A stretch of 40,252 nt of DNA from an uncultured Bacteroidales bacterium. Its GTDB lineage: Bacteria > Bacteroidota > Bacteroidia > Bacteroidales > Bacteroidaceae. Positions 29,145 through 36,034 of this stretch are shown here, piece after piece. The translations under genes were made by a program, and so were the position numbers. The notes below the pieces were generated by a model, which was not told the DNA's origin, searched no databases, and worked only from the letters and a program-made list of their open reading frames with translations. Location of the stretch: assembly GCA_902784475.1 (NCBI GenBank), contig CACZUX010000012.1, positions 1 to 40,252 on the forward strand, written 5' to 3'. Within the stretch, counting starts at the first letter, position 1, and every line of letters begins with the position of its first letter.

Positions 29145-29224
29145 TGAAATCGATGCAATTCATTAATGAAAACGATTGAAATCATTAATGAATGCGATAA
29201 AAGACGTTAATGAAACGGGACAGG
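29137..29224. repeat. Four 22-bp tandem repeats with palindromic core
   Basis: Units start at 29137, 29159, 29181 and 29203, exactly 22 bp apart. The consensus core is TTCATTAATGAAAnCGAT, whose first 12 bases are a perfect palindrome. The third unit has one change at the first base and one further change; the fourth is degenerate (GACGTTAATGAAACGG). The array fills most of the gap between the convergent serine hydrolase and VanX-like genes. A 22-bp period keeps every unit on roughly one face of the helix. Confidence 0.9.
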
Positions 29225-29251
29225 AGATAACCTGAGAGCATTCATGTGGGG

Positions 29252-30040
29252 TTATTCAATCTGTCGCACCGGAAAGGTGAAATAGGTGTCGGGGAAGGGC
29301 TCGTCGGCCAGGGTGAAGTGCCACCACTCGGTGTCGAAGGGCTTGAAGCCGTGTTTGAGCATAGCGCGACGCAGAATCATGCGGTGGGCAAACTGCTCGG
29401 GGGTGATGCTGCGTCCGGCAGGGCTCTGGCTGTTATCCCCTGTGTAGGTGCCGCTCTCGGGATCGCCGCAGAAGTCGGGATGGCTCTCGGGGCCGAACCA
29501 GTCGAAGGTGCCGCCCATGTCGAGCTCCTTCTCCGAGGTCATGTCGAACAGCGTGAGGTCCACCGTGGAGCCGCGTGTGTGGCCGCTCTTGGCCATGATG
29601 TATTCCCGCTCGAAGAGCACGCCCTTGTCCAGGTCGGCGTAGAAATAGGGCTTCATCCTGGTGTCGTTGAGGTCTTCGGCCCAGCGCACAAAGTGGTCCA
29701 CGGCTTTCTGCGGGCGGTAGGCGTCGTAGATCTTCAGGCGGTAGCCCTGACTGATGACGTCGTCGCTCACGGCCTTCAGAGCAGCTGCCGCTTCCCGGGT
29801 CAGCAGGGCGACGGGCTGTTCGTAGCCGTCGATGCGGGCGCCGACGAAGTTGTAGGTGCCGTAGTAGCGTATCTCCAGAATGGCGTCGGGGATGGCTTCG
29901 GAGAGGGTGACGAAGCGGCTGGTGTCGTCTGTCGGGCTGACGGGGGCGTTGTCGTCAGAGCCTGAGCAGGACGTGGTGACACAGATGCAGCATGCAGTGC
30001 AGAGAATGGCAATGAACGTCCGAATCTTTGAAAAGTTCAT
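29252..30040 (-). CDS. D-Ala-D-Ala dipeptidase, VanX/DdpX-like lipoprotein
   Basis: 262 aa. A lipobox VTTSC (Cys25) followed by SGSDD predicts a lipoprotein. The peptidase M15D signature is complete: SGHTRGSTVDL supplies zinc ligands His154 and Asp161, and EWWHF supplies catalytic Glu238 and ligand His241. The RLKIYDAYRP segment carries the conserved Arg. Family members hydrolyse D-alanyl-D-alanine; in species without VanA-type resistance this is usually murein dipeptide recycling rather than glycopeptide resistance, and no van ligase or sensor genes lie nearby. It has its own -7 box (30066-30073) and is transcribed divergently from the esterase gene. Confidence 0.9.
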   Translation of the reverse strand: MNFSKIRTFIAILCTACCICVTTSCSGSDDNAPVSPTDDTSRFVTLSEAIPDAILEIRYYGTYNFVGARIDGYEQPVALLTREAAAALKAVSDDVISQGYRLKIYDAYRPQKAVDHFVRWAEDLNDTRMKPYFYADLDKGVLFEREYIMAKSGHTRGSTVDLTLFDMTSEKELDMGGTFDWFGPESHPDFCGDPESGTYTGDNSQSPAGRSITPEQFAHRMILRRAMLKHGFKPFDTEWWHFTLADEPFPDTYFTFPVRQIE

Positions 30041-30065
30041 AGTGTTTGATGGGTGTTTCGTGTTG

Positions 30066-30073
30066 CAAAGGTA
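30066..30073 (-). promoter_or_regulatory. -7 box for the VanX-like gene
   Basis: TACCTTTG on the minus strand, 26 nt before the ATG at 30040. It is back to back with the plus-strand box at 30116. Confidence 0.65.
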
Positions 30074-30115
30074 TAAAAAAATCCTGATGGTGGCAGAAAA
30101 AAGGATATTTTTTTG

Positions 30116-30123
30116 TACATTTG
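30116..30123 (+). promoter_or_regulatory. -7 box for the esterase-DUF1653 gene
   Basis: TACATTTG. The TTG that opens the longest frame (30121) is the end of this box, so translation must begin further down, most likely at GTG 30145. Confidence 0.6.
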
Positions 30124-30144
30124 CAGAGAAATGCGTCGGATGAA

Positions 30145-30911
30145 GTGAAAAAGATACTGTTTTTGCACGGTTTCTTTGCCAGCGGTCAATGCACGCCGGC
30201 CCGAGCCCTGTGTGAGGCTTTCGAGGGCAGAGCCTCCGTGTTGACGCCCGACCTCCCGCAGCATCCCCGGGAGGCCTTGGCGCTGATCAGGACGCTCTGC
30301 GAACAGGAGCGCCCGGACCTGCTTATCGGTAACAGCTGCGGTGCGTTCTATGCTCAGATGCTGGCGCCCGTGCTCGGCATTCCGGCCCTGTTGGGCAACC
30401 CGCATTTCCGGATGACGGAGTTCCTGAGCCAGCGCCTCGGCGAGCATGAATTCAAAGCGCCCCGCCGCGACGGCAATCAGCGCTTCACCGTTGATGAGGC
30501 GCTGATAGAGGAGTTCCGGGAGGCGGAAGCCGTGCAGTTTGACTGCTGCAATCCGTACTGGAGTGACCGCGTGTGGGGTCTGTTCGGCGAGCAGGACACG
30601 CTGGCCCGCTTCGAGCCGCAGTTTCTGGAGCACTACAGCCGCTCGTTTCATTTCCCCGGGAGGAGATGCTCGAGGCCTTCCCGCAGCCCCGGGACGGCGT
30701 GCGCTATTTCCGTCACTTCAAGGGCGGGCACTATCGCTATGTCGGCACAGCCTTCGACTCGGAGACGACGGAGCGCATGGTGGTGTATCAGGCGCTCTAC
30801 GGCGAAGGCCGCTGGTGGGTGCGTCCCGAGAAGATGTTCTTTGAGACCATCGAGCGCGACGGGCGCAAATTCGCAAGATTTACGGAGCTGGAGGGCAATC
30901 CGCAGGGCTGA
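30145..30911 (+). pseudogene. Esterase (YqiA-like) fused to DUF1653, frame disrupted
   Basis: Two frames overlap and together make one protein. The first, from GTG 30145, reads MKKILFLHGFFASG and contains the nucleophile motif GNSCG (Ser64) and LFGEQDT (Asp141), typical of YqiA-type alpha/beta hydrolases. It stays convincing to about SFHFP (near 30655) and then turns into an Arg/Ser-rich run to 30951. The other frame takes over at about 30657 with REEMLEAFPQPRDG and continues as a DUF1653 domain (YFRHFKGGHYRYVG, VVYQALYG, WWVRPEKMFFET) to the stop at 30911. The break sits at a C4G3 run, so one missing base would restore the frame. Alternatively a small out-of-frame deletion removed the segment carrying the catalytic His, which I cannot find between Asp141 and DUF1653. 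Either a sequencing error or a genuinely broken gene. Confidence 0.8.
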
Positions 30912-30937
30912 CGTGAGGCCGGGCCCGGGGTGGCCCG

Positions 30938-33157
30938 TCAAAAAATATTGATGTTGTAGACGCCCTGACGGCCGGTGACGCTGTTGACGTCGGCATACTT
31001 GAGTCGGCTCAGATGGCTCTGATAGGCCTCATTCAGCAGGTTGTCGGCCACGATGCAGAGCTCGGCAATCTTCCTGTTTTTCCAGGTCAGATCGGTGCCG
31101 GCCGAAAGGTTGACCAGCACGTAGCCGGGCGTTTCCGTCTCGGTGTCGTCCAGGCTGTAAACATGGCTCTGCTTCAGGTAGTAGTCCATCCCCGCAGCGA
31201 TGTAGAGATTGTCGGCGGAGAGCCCCTTGGCGTGATGTGTGTGGCGGGCATGGGCGCCCATCGTGGGATGGCTGTGGTGGAGGATCTCCCACTTGATCTT
31301 GGACGTCCAGCGCGGGGCGGGGGTGTAGGGCAGATATTTCGTCTCTTCGGGCTGGTCCGGCTGGCGGGCGTCGACGTAGGAGAAGATGTTCTCAAAGTGC
31401 AGCGAATGGATGGGATGCACGTCCACGCCGGCCTCAAAGCCCAGCAGACGGGCGTCGCCCTGCGTGTAGCTGTAGACGGGACGGTCGTCCAGCTCGCGGC
31501 CCTCACCTCTGAGGAAGATGTAGTTGTCGATGAGGTTGGCAAAAAGCGCCAGCTGGGCCGACACATAGCGCGAGGTGAAATCGAGGCCGAGGTCAAACTG
31601 CAGGCTGTATTCGGGATCCAGCTGCTGATTGCCGATTTCGTAGCGCAGGGCGCCTTCGTGTGCGCCGTTGGAGCCCAGTTCGCTCATGTTGGGCGCACGG
31701 AATCCTCGGGCCGTGTTGAAGCGCAGGTTCAGGTGGTCGTTCACATTCCACACGGCGCCCACGCTGCCCGTCACGCCGTTGAAGTTGCGGCTGAAGTCCG
31801 TGAAGCGCATCACGCCGTCCTCCTCAAGCGCTTCGCCGTGGAGGTGGCGGTGGTCCAGGCGCACGCCGCCGTTGAGCGTCCAGCGCCGGAGCTGTTTGCT
31901 GGCGGTGGCATAGACGCCGATGTCGAACAGGTTGTAGGCGGGGATGAGGAACTCTTCGCCCAGATTCAGAGACTTCTGCCACATGCCCTGCAGGCCGCCG
32001 GAGAGCTTCCACCCGCTGAATTCGCGGGTCAGATAGCGCAGGTCGTAGGTCACGGTGTGGAGTTTGAAGTCCAGTGCCGGCTCGTCTTCACCGCCGTGTT
32101 CGTGCTCCTCATGTTCGTGCTCTTCGTGTTCGTCCTCCTCGTGTTCGTCCTCCTCGTGCTCGTGGTGATGGGCTTCCTCATATTCCTGACGGCGGTTTTG
32201 CTGATAGCCGACGACGGCCTTCAGCGTGCCGTGGGAGAAGTTGATGGCATTGTCCCACACCAACTTATAGTGGCGCACCTGCTGATAGGGTAGCCATTTG
32301 TCGTAGCTGTGTCCGCGCCAGTCGTCCGCGTGGGTCAGATCGCCTGTCTGCGGGTCACGTCCGCCCTCGATGATGCCTGGCGTTTGGTGGAACACGGTGC
32401 CGATGAGGCGCGAGTGGCCCCACTGCTTCTGCAGCCCCAACATCGCTCGGCCCGACATCTCCTTGAACTGCGAACCCGGCACGTAGCCGTCGAACTTGTT
32501 CCAGTAGGCGTGGGCCCTCTTGCCGCTCCACCGGCCGTCCCACACCAGCCCGTGATGGTTGCCGCCCATGTTGAGCGAATAGCCCATGAGGCCGTTGTTG
32601 GTTTGATATTCGGACGAGAAACTGCCGCGCAACTCACCCTCGGGCAGGATGGGGCGGCTGTGAAGGATAACCACGCCGGCCATGGCGTCGGAGCCGTACA
32701 TCAGGGAGGCGGGGCCTTTGAGGATCTCCACGGAGTGAACGCTGCCGCCGTCTACCTCGACGCCGTGTTCGTCACCCCATTGCTGGCCCTCCTGGCGCAC
32801 GCCTTCGCTCATCACCACCACGCGATTGTAGCCCAATCCGCGGATGATGGGTTTGGAAATGCCGCATCCGGTGGTCAATTGGTCCATGCCGGGCTGGCGG
32901 GAAATGGCGTCAATGATGTTGGTAGAGGCGATGGCGCGCAGATCCTTGGCATTGACAACGGTGATGGGCCCCGTGGCGTGTTTGAGCTTCGTATTGCCCG
33001 TGACGCCGGTCACGGTCAGTTCGTTCAACTGCATGTGGCGATAGAAGATGTCGGCGGAGTCCAAAGCGTGTTGATGCTGAGGACTTGCTATGCTGTCTTG
33101 TGCTGTCGCTGTCAGGCATGCACCCGACAACGACAGAACGAAAAAGAGTCTTTTCAT
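30938..33157 (-). CDS. TonB-dependent outer-membrane receptor, probable zinc/transition-metal uptake
   Basis: The start is ATG 33157, giving 739 aa with signal peptide KRLFFVLSLSGACLTATAQ; the upstream extension to 33463 is not protein-like. A plug domain (residues about 45-160) contains VVNAKDLRAIAS, IIRGLGYNRVVVM and VEILKGPASLMYGSDAMAGV. The rest is a beta barrel ending in an aromatic residue (YNINIF). A loop encoded at about 32080-32180 is extremely rich in His and Glu/Asp (HHHEHEEDEHEED and onward). Such loops in ZnuD-like receptors capture zinc or other divalent metals, so metal uptake is more likely than siderophore or glycan uptake. A small Cys/His protein lies 80 nt upstream on the same strand. 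No SusD partner is present. Confidence 0.88.
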   Translation of the reverse strand: MKRLFFVLSLSGACLTATAQDSIASPQHQHALDSADIFYRHMQLNELTVTGVTGNTKLKHATGPITVVNAKDLRAIASTNIIDAISRQPGMDQLTTGCGISKPIIRGLGYNRVVVMSEGVRQEGQQWGDEHGVEVDGGSVHSVEILKGPASLMYGSDAMAGVVILHSRPILPEGELRGSFSSEYQTNNGLMGYSLNMGGNHHGLVWDGRWSGKRAHAYWNKFDGYVPGSQFKEMSGRAMLGLQKQWGHSRLIGTVFHQTPGIIEGGRDPQTGDLTHADDWRGHSYDKWLPYQQVRHYKLVWDNAINFSHGTLKAVVGYQQNRRQEYEEAHHHEHEEDEHEEDEHEEHEHEEHEHGGEDEPALDFKLHTVTYDLRYLTREFSGWKLSGGLQGMWQKSLNLGEEFLIPAYNLFDIGVYATASKQLRRWTLNGGVRLDHRHLHGEALEEDGVMRFTDFSRNFNGVTGSVGAVWNVNDHLNLRFNTARGFRAPNMSELGSNGAHEGALRYEIGNQQLDPEYSLQFDLGLDFTSRYVSAQLALFANLIDNYIFLRGEGRELDDRPVYSYTQGDARLLGFEAGVDVHPIHSLHFENIFSYVDARQPDQPEETKYLPYTPAPRWTSKIKWEILHHSHPTMGAHARHTHHAKGLSADNLYIAAGMDYYLKQSHVYSLDDTETETPGYVLVNLSAGTDLTWKNRKIAELCIVADNLLNEAYQSHLSRLKYADVNSVTGRQGVYNINIF

Positions 33158-33237
33158 TCTGTAATCGTTTAAAAATGAAGTGTTGTTGTAATTGAATGGT
33201 ATGCCCGGGCGCAGGAAACGCCGTCGGGGGGAGGCGC

Positions 33238-33582
33238 TCAGACAGCGGGAGGACCTCGCACTGCGACGGCGCCCAATGTCAGCGCGGGAAGCGCCGGTCG
33301 GTATTGAACGCGGCTTCGCGTGCATACGAAAAAGGTGTGAATCACCGCCACAGCAGCCACTACCATCGGTAGCGACAGGAACTGGCAGAGCACGCATTCG
33401 TGCATCGTTGCGCCCAGCTGGCCGATATGGCCCGTGCAGTGGTGTTGCACGCAGTCCGCACACTCTTCATCGGCGGACGAAGGCTGCACGGGGTGGGTGT
33501 GGAGCGATGACAGCAGTAGCATCGGCAGGAACACTGCCAACAGCACTCGGGATGCAATCTTTTGCTTGACTTTGACGCTCAC
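33238..33582 (-). CDS. Small Cys/His-rich membrane-associated protein next to metal receptor
   Basis: 114 aa from GTG 33582. The N-terminus is a hydrophobic segment (VLLAVFLPMLLLSSLHTH), followed by a Cys/His cluster (DEECADCVQHHCTGH, then MHECVLCQFL) and a second hydrophobic segment (MVVAAVAVIHTFFV). The pattern resembles the DUF2946-like proteins found beside TonB-type metal receptors; a metal-binding or sensing role is inferred. The -7 box at 33588-33595 puts the transcription start almost on the GTG, so the transcript is either nearly leaderless or the real start is a GTG 12 codons in. Probably co-transcribed with the TonB receptor. Confidence 0.65.
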   Translation of the reverse strand: MSVKVKQKIASRVLLAVFLPMLLLSSLHTHPVQPSSADEECADCVQHHCTGHIGQLGATMHECVLCQFLSLPMVVAAVAVIHTFFVCTRSRVQYRPALPALTLGAVAVRGPPAV

Positions 33583-33587
33583 GGCTG

Positions 33588-33595
33588 CAAAGATA
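33588..33595 (-). promoter_or_regulatory. -7 box for the metal-receptor gene pair
   Basis: TATCTTTG on the minus strand, immediately upstream of the GTG at 33582. Confidence 0.6.
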
Positions 33596-33670
33596 CGGCA
33601 TTTTGAGAAAACTTTGCGCAGATTGACGAAAAAAAAGAGCGGACGGCATGGCGATTTTCTGAAAATTCGC

Positions 33671-33678
33671 TACCTTCG
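33671..33678 (+). promoter_or_regulatory. Possible -7 box for the FMN reductase gene
   Basis: TACCTTCG differs from TAnnTTTG at one base and lies 45 nt before the ATG at 33723. No clear -33 element. Confidence 0.4.
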
Positions 33679-33722
33679 CAATAGAATAAACGGAAAAACT
33701 CTCTTGAAAAAGTTGTAAAATC

Positions 33723-34238
33723 ATGAAAATTCTTATATTGCAGGCCTCTCCCAGGGCCAACGGCAACACCGCATGGATGGCGGAAGAGTATAAGAACGCT
33801 GCCGAGGCAGCAGGACACGAGGTGACGCTGGTCAACGTGTCACACAAGAAGATTGCCGGCTGTCTGGCCTGCGAATACTGCCACGGGAAGGGAGGCGGCG
33901 CCTGCATCCAGAAGGACGATATGCAGGAGCTCTATCCCCTGATGGCTGAGGCCGAAGTGCTGGTGCTGGCCGCTCCCATCTACTACTTCACCCTGAATGC
34001 CCAGATTCAGGCGCCCATCCAGCGCATGTATTGCGTCAACAAGCCTGCCAAGGTCAGGAAGATGGCGCTCATGGTGTCTTCTTATTCTCCCGGCGTCTAT
34101 ACCGGAGCTACGGCTGAGTATAAGGACATCTGCAATTACTGGGGCGTGACGGACAGCGGCATCGTGACGGCCAAGCTCGACGAGCAGAAGACCGAGGCCA
34201 CCAAAGCCAAGATCCAGGCTTTGGTAAGCAATCTCTAA
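33723..34238 (+). CDS. Flavodoxin-fold NAD(P)H-dependent FMN reductase family protein
   Basis: 171 aa, cytoplasmic. The N-terminus MKILILQASPRANGNTAWM is the phosphate-binding loop of the NADPH-dependent FMN reductase/flavodoxin-like family, and APIYYFTLNAQIQAPIQR is the second FMN-contact segment. Between them, GCLACEYCHGKGGGACIQKDDM has the Cys-x2-Cys ... Cys spacing of iron-sulfur-flavoprotein-like members, though simple redox Cys are also possible. It probably transfers electrons from NAD(P)H to a flavin or small acceptor. It is convergent with the DUF2147 gene, with 7 nt between their stops. Confidence 0.85.
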   Translation: MKILILQASPRANGNTAWMAEEYKNAAEAAGHEVTLVNVSHKKIAGCLACEYCHGKGGGACIQKDDMQELYPLMAEAEVLVLAAPIYYFTLNAQIQAPIQRMYCVNKPAKVRKMALMVSSYSPGVYTGATAEYKDICNYWGVTDSGIVTAKLDEQKTEATKAKIQALVSNL

Positions 34239-34257
34239 AGCGCGATTACTTGCGCTT
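34238..34257. terminator. Short inverted repeat between convergent genes
   Basis: AAGCGC (34238-34243) and GCGCTT (34252-34257) form a 6-bp stem with an 8-nt loop spanning both stop codons. There is no T tract on either side, so a role as a bidirectional terminator is only a suggestion. Confidence 0.25.
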
Positions 34258-34641
34258 CCAGGTCTGGGTCTCGTGGAAGATGCCCAGATGACCTCTGACC
34301 TTCAGCTCTTTGCCCTCCAGCCACATGGAACAGCGGTAGGTCTTGCCGTTCTTGGGATTGTAGATCTTGCCGTCTTCCCACTTGTCGCCGCTCTTTTTCA
34401 GGCCGCTGAGCAGGTGTACGCCCATCAGCTTGCGGCTACGCAGGCTCTTGTCCGTGTTGTGGGTGTCCAGCGTCTCGGGGCCTTTGGCCAGCCAGACAAT
34501 CTTGCCGTTGAACACGTTGCCTTCCTGGAAGATTTCCACCGTGGCGTCGCCGGACTCCGTCAGCCACTTGCCCACAATGTCTTCTGCAAAAGCGCCGGCA
34601 GAGGCCAGCATCAGAGCCAAACTCAAAAGAACCTTTTTCAT
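34246..34641 (-). CDS. DUF2147 secreted protein
   Basis: 131 aa with a signal peptide (KKVLLSLALMLASAGAFA, cleavage before ED). The mature part matches DUF2147 (PF09917): DIVGKWLTESGDATVEIF at the start, GKIVWL, GKIYNPKNGKTYRC in the middle and LKVRGHLGIFHETQTW at the end. These are small single-domain periplasmic or secreted beta-barrel proteins of unknown function. It has its own -7 box 36 nt upstream. Nothing in the neighbourhood suggests a specific pathway. Confidence 0.88.
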   Translation of the reverse strand: MKKVLLSLALMLASAGAFAEDIVGKWLTESGDATVEIFQEGNVFNGKIVWLAKGPETLDTHNTDKSLRSRKLMGVHLLSGLKKSGDKWEDGKIYNPKNGKTYRCSMWLEGKELKVRGHLGIFHETQTWKRK

Positions 34642-34676
34642 AGCGTTCAGAATTTAAAATCGTTTTTACCCGATGG

Positions 34677-34684
34677 CAAAGGTA
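34677..34684 (-). promoter_or_regulatory. -7 box for the DUF2147 gene
   Basis: TACCTTTG on the minus strand, 36 nt before the ATG at 34641. Confidence 0.6.
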
Positions 34685-34756
34685 CGGAATATTTTTGAGA
34701 GGGCCGACGCTTGGGGCGCCCTATTTGGCGTTTGCGAGGATTTTTGCACGGAAAGC

Positions 34757-34787
34757 TTGTGAAATCGTAAAAAAGGTTGTAACTTTG
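34757..34787 (+). promoter_or_regulatory. Promoter of the MFS transporter gene
   Basis: TTG at 34757-34759, then 20 nt, then the -7 box TAACTTTG at 34780-34787. Good match to the Bacteroidetes primary sigma consensus. The start ATG is 19 nt further on. Confidence 0.7.
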
Positions 34788-34806
34788 CAGCGAAATAACC
34801 ATCGAA

Positions 34807-35985
34807 ATGAGCACGGTAAAGGATTACAGCAAAACAAAAACGGCCTGCTACCTCGGATTTGTGACGCAGGCCATCGTCGCCAACTTCCCTCCGCTGCTGT
34901 TCATGGCGTTTCACCGTGAATATGAGCTCCCGATCGCCAGCCTGGCCTTGATCCCGGCGGTGTTCTACATCGTTCAGCTGGTGACGGATCTGCTCTGCGC
35001 TAAGTTTAAGAATATCGACTATCGCAAGAGCATCATCGTCTCGGAGGTGACTTCGGCTCTGGGGCTCATCGGGCTGGCTTTCGTGCCGTCGCTCTTCTCC
35101 GATCCTTTGATAGGCGTGCTCCTTTGCGTGTGTGTCTATGCCGTCGGAAGCGGCTTGATTGAGGTGCTTTGCAGCCCCATCATCGAGGCCTGTCCTTTCC
35201 CCGACAAAGAAGGCATGATGAGCCTGCTGCACTCGTTTTACTGCTGGGGCGCAGTGAGTGTGATCGTTGGCTCTACGCTGTTTTTCACCCTCTTCGGCCT
35301 GGACAACTGGCGGATCCTGGCTTGTCTGTGGGCGCTGATTCCGCTCTACAACATCCTGAACTTTGCCACCTGCCCCATAGAGCCCATTGTGGAGGATTCC
35401 GAGGGGATGAGCATGACGCAGCTGCTTCGCAACAGCACTTTTTGGCTTTTCCTGATGCTGATGGTGGCCGCCGGCGCTTCCGAGGCCTCCATGGCGCAGT
35501 GGACGTCGGCTTTCGCTGAGGCCTCTCTGGGCGTGGACAAAGCCGTCGGCGATTTGGCGGGCCCATGCGGCTTTGCCTTCTGCATGGGGCTTGGCCGCTT
35601 GTGGTACGGGAAGAAGGGGCAGAATCTCGACCTCTCCGCCTACATGATGTGGGCCGGCATCGTGTGCTTCGCCGCCTATCTGACGGCTGCTCTGGCTTCG
35701 CTGCCGCTCCTGGCTTTCGCCGGCTGTATGATTAGCGGCCTGGCCGTGGGCATCATGTGGCCCGGCTCCATCAGCCTCACCTCGGCCCGGATGCCCGAAG
35801 GCGGCACGGCGCTCTTTGCCCTTCTGGCGCTGGCCGGCGATATGGGCGGCACGTTGGGCCCGTCGTTTGTGGGTCTCGGCACTGAATTCACCGGCGACGG
35901 CATTCAGGGCGGTCTGCTTGCCGCCTCAGTCTTTCCAGTGCTGCTGGTCGTCTCCCTGCTACTGATTCGCAGGTCACGTAGTTAG
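34807..35985 (+). CDS. MFS transporter, FucP/sugar-symporter-like
   Basis: 392 aa with about 12 predicted membrane helices and almost no soluble extension, the normal size for the major facilitator superfamily. Recognisable features are the FHREYELPIASLALIPAVFY region between helices 1 and 2, the LLHSFYCWGAVSVI helix (the HSFYCWG pattern is typical of the FucP and related sugar-MFS group), and the inter-domain loop PIEPIVEDSEG. The second half begins at FWLFLMLMVAAGASEASMAQW. The substrate cannot be told; sugars are the commonest among relatives. It stands alone with its own promoter and is convergent with the nucleotidase gene. Confidence 0.85.
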   Translation: MSTVKDYSKTKTACYLGFVTQAIVANFPPLLFMAFHREYELPIASLALIPAVFYIVQLVTDLLCAKFKNIDYRKSIIVSEVTSALGLIGLAFVPSLFSDPLIGVLLCVCVYAVGSGLIEVLCSPIIEACPFPDKEGMMSLLHSFYCWGAVSVIVGSTLFFTLFGLDNWRILACLWALIPLYNILNFATCPIEPIVEDSEGMSMTQLLRNSTFWLFLMLMVAAGASEASMAQWTSAFAEASLGVDKAVGDLAGPCGFAFCMGLGRLWYGKKGQNLDLSAYMMWAGIVCFAAYLTAALASLPLLAFAGCMISGLAVGIMWPGSISLTSARMPEGGTALFALLALAGDMGGTLGPSFVGLGTEFTGDGIQGGLLAASVFPVLLVVSLLLIRRSRS

Positions 35986-36034
35986 TTAGTATTAACCGGC
36001 GGGGAAGTCTGCGCGATTATTGAGTTCTCCTAAG

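Noticed and set aside
29137-29224. CRISPR array
   Set aside because: The units are contiguous with a 22-bp period and leave no unique spacers, and no cas genes are present.
29252-30040. Vancomycin resistance cluster
   Set aside because: Only a VanX-like dipeptidase is present; no VanH, VanA/B ligase or VanRS genes lie nearby, so peptidoglycan dipeptide use is more likely.
30906-30945. GC-rich inverted repeat (GGGCC/GGCCC) as a terminator between convergent genes
   Set aside because: The stem is short and no T tract follows on either strand in the right place.
33158-33463. N-terminal 102-codon extension of the TonB receptor frame
   Set aside because: It is Arg/Pro/Cys-rich, overlaps the small Cys/His gene in another frame and precedes a normal ATG plus signal peptide at 33157.
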